Assembly: GCA_903828565.1 (NCBI GenBank)
Contig: CAIKMQ010000013.1
Coordinates: 1-64,000, forward strand
Length of the DNA stretch: 64,000 bases
Direction of reading: 5' to 3'
DNA from: an uncultured Leptolinea sp.
GTDB taxonomy: Bacteria; Chloroflexota; Anaerolineae; Anaerolineales; Anaerolineaceae
Part shown: piece after piece, positions 59,768 through 64,000 of the stretch
Layout of the letters: every line of letters begins with the position of its first letter
Position numbering within the stretch: the stretch's first letter is position 1
Made by a program: the position numbers and the translations under genes
The notes under the pieces: generated by a model
The model's database searches: none
What the model was told of the DNA's origin: nothing
The model's input: only the letters and a program-made list of their open reading frames with translations

Positions 59768-59938
59768 TTATAAACCTTTGAGCAAGTTTGCAAGCGCTAA
59801 CAGGATAAAACCAACCAACAGGACGAAGAAAGCGAGTGGTTGTAGAGCAGGGAACACATCCATCTGGCCAACGACACCAATGAGAGCCAGAATAAGCGAT
59901 AACCACCAGACCCATTTCTTTGGTGCGCTGAGTTTCAT
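59768..59938 (-). CDS. Small membrane protein with two helices
   Basis: A 56-residue protein with two hydrophobic segments (about residues 9-26 and 33-52) and a basic start (MKLSAPKKWVWW). I do not recognise a family. The ATG at 59938 is chosen because AAGGAGG lies 6 bases upstream; the 11 codons before it are leader. A minus-strand promoter lies at 59992-60020. Confidence 0.7.
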   Translation of the reverse strand: MKLSAPKKWVWWLSLILALIGVVGQMDVFPALQPLAFFVLLVGFILLALANLLKGL

Positions 59939-59991
59939 AGTATCCTCCTTGAAGGTAAAACCTAATTTCACCTCTCAAATGCTCCAATTTT

Positions 59992-60020
59992 ATTATAGCG
60001 ATATTTTCGTACTTATGTAA
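59992..60020 (-). promoter_or_regulatory. Promoter of the small membrane protein gene
   Basis: On the minus strand TTACAT (60015-60020), a 17-base spacer and a perfect TATAAT (59992-59997). Confidence 0.5.
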
Positions 60021-60078
60021 TAGTTGACTATACAGTAGAATATCGACTTGGCGGATAAAATGTATGGCATCTTCTGTA

Positions 60079-60087
60079 TGATAAAAT
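60079..60087 (+). promoter_or_regulatory. Extended -10 promoter element of the ECF ATPase gene
   Basis: TGATAAAAT (TGn plus TAAAAT at 60082-60087), about 21 bases before the GTG start. No clear -35. Confidence 0.45.
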
Positions 60088-60107
60088 ACTCCTATTAGGT
60101 AGCAGTC

Positions 60108-61832
60108 GTGAATCATGTGATGATCTCCGCCGATGGACTGTGCTTCCGGTATCCGGAACAGGCATCCAATACCCCCGATATCTTACAAGAAATCACCTTT
60201 CATATCCAAAAGGGTGAATATATCGCCATTGTTGGAGGGAACGGATCTGGAAAATCAACACTGGTCAAATTGATCGACGGATTGCTGTTTCCTACATCCG
60301 GGCTATTAACTGTAAATGGCATTTCAGTGACGGGTGCAGCCAACCTGGCTGAGCTGCGAAAACAGATCGGGTTGATATTCCAGTTCCCTGAGGACCAGAT
60401 CGTTGCATCAACTGTGGAAGAAGATGTCGCCTTCGGGTTGGAAAACTATGGGGTTCCCACCGTGGAGATGCGCGCCCGCGTGCGGAAGATCCTGGAAGGA
60501 TTCGATCTATGGGATTTGCGGGGACGGACCACCACAATGCTGTCTGGCGGACAGACCCAGCGGCTTGCATTGGCAGGCGTGCTTGCAATTGGGTCGGATT
60601 GCCTAATCTTTGACGAAGCTACATCCATGCTGGACCCTGCTGCCCGGAAAAACCTGATGGGGGTCATGAAAGGCCTCAATACTGAGGGTAAAACGATCCT
60701 GCATGTAACCCATTCCATGGAAGAAGCTTATCAGGCAGACAGGGTGTTCGTCCTGAAACATGGCCAGTTGGTTTTTGACGGAACACCTTTCGATTTGTTC
60801 AACCAACATAATATTTCAAGCTGGAATCTGGAATATCCCGAGATCATACGATATTGCCAGATTTTCAAGCAGCTTGGACTAAGGTTGCCAGAAAATCCCC
60901 GGTCTACTCATGAGCTGGTTCCATACCTGGCAGAACAATTGCGTCCAGTGAGGGTAAAAAAGGCTGTATCAAAGAGGAAAGCTACAGAACCGGTGATTGA
61001 AGTATCCGGTTTGGCTTACACATATCTTGCGGGCACTCTCAAAGCTGTTCCTGCACTGTACCAGGTGGATGTGGAAATACCTGGCGAAACCGGGTATGGT
61101 TTTGTGGGGAAAACCGGTTCAGGAAAATCCACTGTTTTACAGCATTTGAATGGATTATTCAACCCCCAACAGGGAATGGTGCGCATAGGAAACCATGATC
61201 TAACAAAGCCTTACCAACTGGCGGATGTCGTTCGGACGGCAGGGCTGGTCATGCAAAATCCCGAAAGCCATTTCTTTGAATTCTATGTTGGTGATGAGAT
61301 TGCTTTCGGCCCGCGAAATATCGGCTATGAAGGCAGGTTGGTTGACAGGGTCTCCTGGGCGATGGGTCTGGTAGGCCTGGATTTTTTCGAATTCCGTGAT
61401 AAACCGGTACATACCCTCAGCGGAGGACAAAAAAGAAAGGTTGCTTTAGCCTCGGTCCTGGCTATGAAACCTGAGATCCTGGTGCTGGATGAACCGACAG
61501 CCGGACTGGATCCCATTGCGCGGCAGGAAATCCTGAACAAGTTTACCGGGCTGGTAGATACCGGGTTGACGCTCGTAGTTTCATCCCATAACCTCGTAGA
61601 CATAGTCACGCTGTCCGCAAACATGACGATTATGGATGCAGGCAGATCCACAGCGAGCGGGCGTACCAAAGATGTTCTCTGGGATAAGAATATGCTCCTG
61701 AATCATGGGATCGAGCCGCTGCCAATTTCCAGGCTTGGTCATGAGCTCGGCAAGGTAATGGAGGTGGAGTTCAATCCTATCGGTGAGATCTCAGACCTAC
61801 TTGCGCAGGTTGAGGGAGCCGGTCATGACTGA
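60108..61832 (+). CDS. ecfA: ECF transporter ATPase with two fused nucleotide-binding domains
   Basis: A 574-residue fusion of two ABC ATPases, the energizing subunits (EcfA and EcfA') of an energy-coupling-factor vitamin or metal transporter. Domain 1 (about 1-280): Walker A GGNGSGKST near 41-49, signature LSGGQTQRLALAG. Domain 2 (about 295-574): Walker A GKTGSGKST near 335, signature LSGGQKRKVALAS, Walker B ILVLDEPTAGLDP. Both sites look functional. It starts with the GTG at 60108 after a weak AGGT; the ATG at 60120 is an alternative. Overlaps ecfT. Confidence 0.93.
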   Translation: MNHVMISADGLCFRYPEQASNTPDILQEITFHIQKGEYIAIVGGNGSGKSTLVKLIDGLLFPTSGLLTVNGISVTGAANLAELRKQIGLIFQFPEDQIVASTVEEDVAFGLENYGVPTVEMRARVRKILEGFDLWDLRGRTTTMLSGGQTQRLALAGVLAIGSDCLIFDEATSMLDPAARKNLMGVMKGLNTEGKTILHVTHSMEEAYQADRVFVLKHGQLVFDGTPFDLFNQHNISSWNLEYPEIIRYCQIFKQLGLRLPENPRSTHELVPYLAEQLRPVRVKKAVSKRKATEPVIEVSGLAYTYLAGTLKAVPALYQVDVEIPGETGYGFVGKTGSGKSTVLQHLNGLFNPQQGMVRIGNHDLTKPYQLADVVRTAGLVMQNPESHFFEFYVGDEIAFGPRNIGYEGRLVDRVSWAMGLVGLDFFEFRDKPVHTLSGGQKRKVALASVLAMKPEILVLDEPTAGLDPIARQEILNKFTGLVDTGLTLVVSSHNLVDIVTLSANMTIMDAGRSTASGRTKDVLWDKNMLLNHGIEPLPISRLGHELGKVMEVEFNPIGEISDLLAQVEGAGHD

Positions 61833-62655
61833 ACAGTTTGAGTTCAGCCGATACCTGATCTTTCCAGAGTATTCCGAATCTGGAGCCTGGACGCAAAAAC
61901 GAAACAGCGGATGGTTATTATTCAGCGTTTTTATATACTTTGCAGGAACGCTGCTTGCAAAAAACTGGGGGACCCTGCTGATCGGTATCATACTTTGCAT
62001 TATCTTAAGTATCCTTGCCCGCATGGAGCTAAGGGCCAGTCTTCGTAACCTTCTTCGGACTTTACCGTTGTTGTTGATCATTGCTGTGATCAGCCTTTTC
62101 TCAAACCCGATTCTAGATACCAGCCCGCGAATATTCGAATGGTGGCTCATTAACATCACAAGATTGGACCTGGAGAACGCAGGGATGCTGATTTTGCGTT
62201 TCATTCTGCTTATGCAGATCATGGGTGTACTTACATCCAGCCTATCGATCACCCGGTTTATTCATGGATTGGAGAGTTTGCTGACACCGTTTACGTGGGT
62301 GGGGATCAGAGTGCACGATTTTGTGGTTTCGGTTGAAATCGCCATCCGCTATATCCCTTTGTTGACACAAACCGCGGAGCGCATAGCGAAGGCGCAAGCT
62401 TCGCGTGGAGCTGCCTGGGGTTCCAGGTCGGGGTCTCTGATCTCCCGGGTACGTCAAGTGTTTCCTGTGGTGTTGCCCATGTTTACCATCAGCTATCAAC
62501 GAGCGGATACGATCGCCATGGCAATGGATGCCCGCGGATTCGGCATAAAAGGAAAACGCAGCCAGTATGTTTCTGACCGCGTTCAAATGGTAGATGCAAT
62601 TCTTCCAGCAAGCATGCTGGCATACCTCTTATTGGTTCTTATCTATCCCTTTTAG
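61825..62655 (+). CDS. ecfT: ECF transporter transmembrane subunit EcfT
   Basis: Membrane coupling subunit of 276 aa. The two signature ARG-like motifs that touch the ATPases are QASRGAAW and MDARGFG, near the C-terminal half, plus several membrane helices. The ATG at 61825 overlaps the end of ecfA by 8 bases, typical of coupled ECF genes; an upstream ATG at 61783 lies inside ecfA. Its 3' end overlaps the convergent S-component gene by 4 bases. Confidence 0.92.
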   Translation: MTEQFEFSRYLIFPEYSESGAWTQKRNSGWLLFSVFIYFAGTLLAKNWGTLLIGIILCIILSILARMELRASLRNLLRTLPLLLIIAVISLFSNPILDTSPRIFEWWLINITRLDLENAGMLILRFILLMQIMGVLTSSLSITRFIHGLESLLTPFTWVGIRVHDFVVSVEIAIRYIPLLTQTAERIAKAQASRGAAWGSRSGSLISRVRQVFPVVLPMFTISYQRADTIAMAMDARGFGIKGKRSQYVSDRVQMVDAILPASMLAYLLLVLIYPF

Positions 62656-63215
62656 TCGTTTAGGTTCGCCCCTGGCTTTCTTCTTAGATTGATCTGTTTT
62701 ATGGCCGCAACAATAACAACTGTAGCAAAGGCGATAATACCAGCTTCAGGCAGACCGTTTGTGATCGCGATTGGATACAACACTGCCCAGGGGTATATTC
62801 CGAGGCCGCCGATTGCTCCCAGTACCAGAATGGTATTGGTGATGCTGCCAAAGAACCCGGCCATAAAGATGGCAGGGATTTCCAGTTTTCCCAGCAGTTT
62901 GTAGATAATCCATGCAACTGGACCGATAAAGAGACGGGGGAGAACCGAAATGACAGGGTTGGTAAAGATTACATCACCTGGAGAAAGAGGTGCAACCGCA
63001 GCTTTCACGAGGCTTGCTACACCGAATATCAAGCCGACACTGAATCCCACGACTGGCCCTTCTAGCACTGCTCCGATGATAGCGGGTAGGTGCATGATTG
63101 TGATGGAAAAAACTCCCATTGGAATAAAACCAAAGGGTGTGATGGCCAGCACAATGGATATTGCTCCCAGGATTCCTGTAACCACGATTTTACGAGTTGA
63201 AGATGTTGTTGTCAT
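62652..63215 (-). CDS. ECF transporter S component
   Basis: Membrane protein of 187 aa with about six helices and the beginning typical of ECF S proteins: TGILGAISIVLAITPFGFIPMG followed by ITIMHLPAIIGAVLEGPVVG. It should confer substrate specificity to the adjacent EcfA-EcfT pair. The vitamin or metal cannot be assigned by eye; no riboswitch is seen in its leader of about 30 bases. The ATG at 63215 has AAGGAGCC upstream. Convergent with ecfT. Confidence 0.8.
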   Translation of the reverse strand: MTTTSSTRKIVVTGILGAISIVLAITPFGFIPMGVFSITIMHLPAIIGAVLEGPVVGFSVGLIFGVASLVKAAVAPLSPGDVIFTNPVISVLPRLFIGPVAWIIYKLLGKLEIPAIFMAGFFGSITNTILVLGAIGGLGIYPWAVLYPIAITNGLPEAGIIAFATVVIVAAIKQINLRRKPGANLND

Positions 63216-63252
63216 ATTCGGCTCCTTGGTGTTAATCAATAGGAATAGCTCA

Positions 63253-63258
63253 ATTATA
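63253..63258 (-). promoter_or_regulatory. Candidate -10 element of the S-component gene
   Basis: TATAAT on the minus strand, 37 bases before the ATG. It lies between the end of the permease gene and the S-component gene, so the S component has its own promoter. Confidence 0.5.
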
Positions 63259-63282
63259 AAACAGCGGCATTGAATTAAGGTA

Positions 63283-64000
63283 TCAACTGGACATCTGACG
63301 TTTTTCAAAAACTTGATTGATCCCTAATGCGGCAATTATCACCAGACCACCAATGAACAAATTGGTTAGGTTGGGTTGCTCATGGAAGAAAAGCAGGGAT
63401 ACTGTGATGGAAAGCGGGATTTTTAGGTTATTGAAGACTGCCAGTGCACCGGCATTGGTCCGTCTCGCGCCATAATTCCAGAGGAAGAAGCCAAATCCAC
63501 TGGCCAGTGCGCCCAGGTAAACGAGGTTCCACCACTGTGTGCTCGTAATGGTTACTTCATTCCATTTGACCAGGAACAATGCTATCGTCATGGCACTCAG
63601 AACTCCGCCAGCGTATAAGATGGCGAAGATATTGCTGTCTTTGATTTTCGGGTGCTGCCGTAATGTATTTCGATAAAGAACTTGCCCGATCGCGAAACAG
63701 ATATTAGAACCTTGAACAAAGAGGAACCCCGTAAGCAATCCGGGACGTGAAATATCAGAATACTTAATGATGGCAGTTCCTGTTACTGCAAGCAAAGCAG
63801 TAAGAATGTACACGCTATTCCAGCGTTTCTGTTGCAGGTTGTTGAAAAGTGCCACATAAAAAGGGGTGAAGATCGTAAATAACGCCACTTCAAATGCTTT
63901 GAGAGTCTGGAAGGAGAAATTATAAAAAACGTACATTAATCCAAATTCGAGGGCACCGATTAATGCCAGTTGGATCGCTAGTTTTTGAGATATATTGCGA
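63283..64000 (-). CDS. EamA/DMT-superfamily permease, 5'-partial
   Basis: Drug/metabolite-transporter permease cut off by the window edge: the frame stays open to the last base, so its N-terminus is missing. About 239 residues are visible. The second half carries the usual EamA repeat with LGALASGFGFFLWNYGARRTNAG and the final helix, and the first half includes FTIFTPFYVAL. Substrate unknown. Confidence 0.85.
   Translation of the reverse strand, partial: RNISQKLAIQLALIGALEFGLMYVFYNFSFQTLKAFEVALFTIFTPFYVALFNNLQQKRWNSVYILTALLAVTGTAIIKYSDISRPGLLTGFLFVQGSNICFAIGQVLYRNTLRQHPKIKDSNIFAILYAGGVLSAMTIALFLVKWNEVTITSTQWWNLVYLGALASGFGFFLWNYGARRTNAGALAVFNNLKIPLSITVSLLFFHEQPNLTNLFIGGLVIIAALGINQVFEKRQMSS

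Noticed and set aside
63216..63282. Vitamin riboswitch in front of the ECF S-component gene
   Set aside because: The predicted leader is only about 30 bases, too short for any known vitamin riboswitch.
1..64000. CRISPR arrays, insertion sequences, prophage, tRNA or rRNA genes
   Set aside because: No regularly spaced repeats, transposase or integrase frames, tRNA-like cloverleaf ends or rRNA-like blocks were recognised on either strand.

Overview
The window is a gene-dense, mostly vertical-looking piece of a bacterial chromosome with about even GC content. I see no insertion sequences, phage genes, CRISPR arrays, tRNAs or rRNAs. The gene set suggests a free-living member of the Chloroflexota, most likely class Anaerolineae. 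It combines a mevalonate-type decarboxylase, Lgt/LspA lipoprotein maturation, a T-box-controlled long-form IleRS, many Sec/Tat components, a MshEN-type histidine kinase and a CpaF ATPase. That taxonomic call is inference from gene content, because no rRNA is present.

Layout. 1-8.3 kb: CorA end, an rRNA-methyltransferase-like protein, a PatB-type C-S lyase, a YdcF-like protein, cold shock protein, a lipoprotein with MtaB, the tatABC operon, and two TrkA-type potassium-channel regulators. 8.3-11.9 kb: the conserved rpmH-rnpA-yidD-yidC-khpB cluster behind a strong promoter, with an unexpected beta-propeller lipoprotein inserted before yidC. 12-13.3 kb: pyrimidine nucleoside phosphorylase. 13.4-19.3 kb: a T-box leader and the ileS-lspA-rluD-ltaE series. 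19.3-30.1 kb: punA, an unknown membrane protein, a GNAT enzyme, a 7TM-GAF-HTH protein, an S1 protein, ftsK, a CDP-alcohol phosphatidyltransferase and lgt, then divergent HNH nuclease and tyrS. 30.1-35.7 kb (minus): PHP phosphoesterase and YbaK, then FHA, mtnP and a giant SEDS glycosyltransferase fused to a PBP domain. 35.7-38.3 kb: secG, an oligopeptide-type binding protein, and a PduO-type adenosyltransferase. 38.3-46.4 kb (minus): a DsbA-like protein, then an eight-gene run of zinc-ribbon protein, PfkB kinase, ParA, ParB, amidohydrolase, MshEN-histidine kinase, a small unknown protein and CpaF. 46.4-54.5 kb: radC, fba (minus), pth-mfd and uvrB. 54.5-57.9 kb (minus): mevalonate-type decarboxylase, RseP, HEAT protein, acylphosphatase. 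58-64 kb: a SulP transporter, a small membrane protein, a fused-ATPase ECF transporter with its S component in convergent orientation, and the start-less piece of an EamA permease.

How the genes work together. Three themes recur: protein export and membrane insertion (tatABC, yidC, yidD, secG, lspA, lgt, rseP), translation and RNA quality (ileS, tyrS, pth, rnpA, khpB, mtaB, rluD, ybaK), and DNA repair and segregation (mfd, uvrB, radC, ftsK, parAB). Purine and pyrimidine salvage is represented by punA, mtnP and pdp.

The most interesting items are the following. First, the SEDS-PBP fusion has lost all three transpeptidase motifs. Second, the IleRS signature reads GVHH, a swap of the usual HxGH. 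Third, parAB shares an apparent operon with CpaF and a MshEN-kinase. Fourth, there is a 7TM-GAF-HTH protein with no kinase domain. Fifth, uvrB (and possibly a lipoprotein gene) appears to be read from leaderless mRNA. Sixth, there is a candidate attenuator in the sulP leader.
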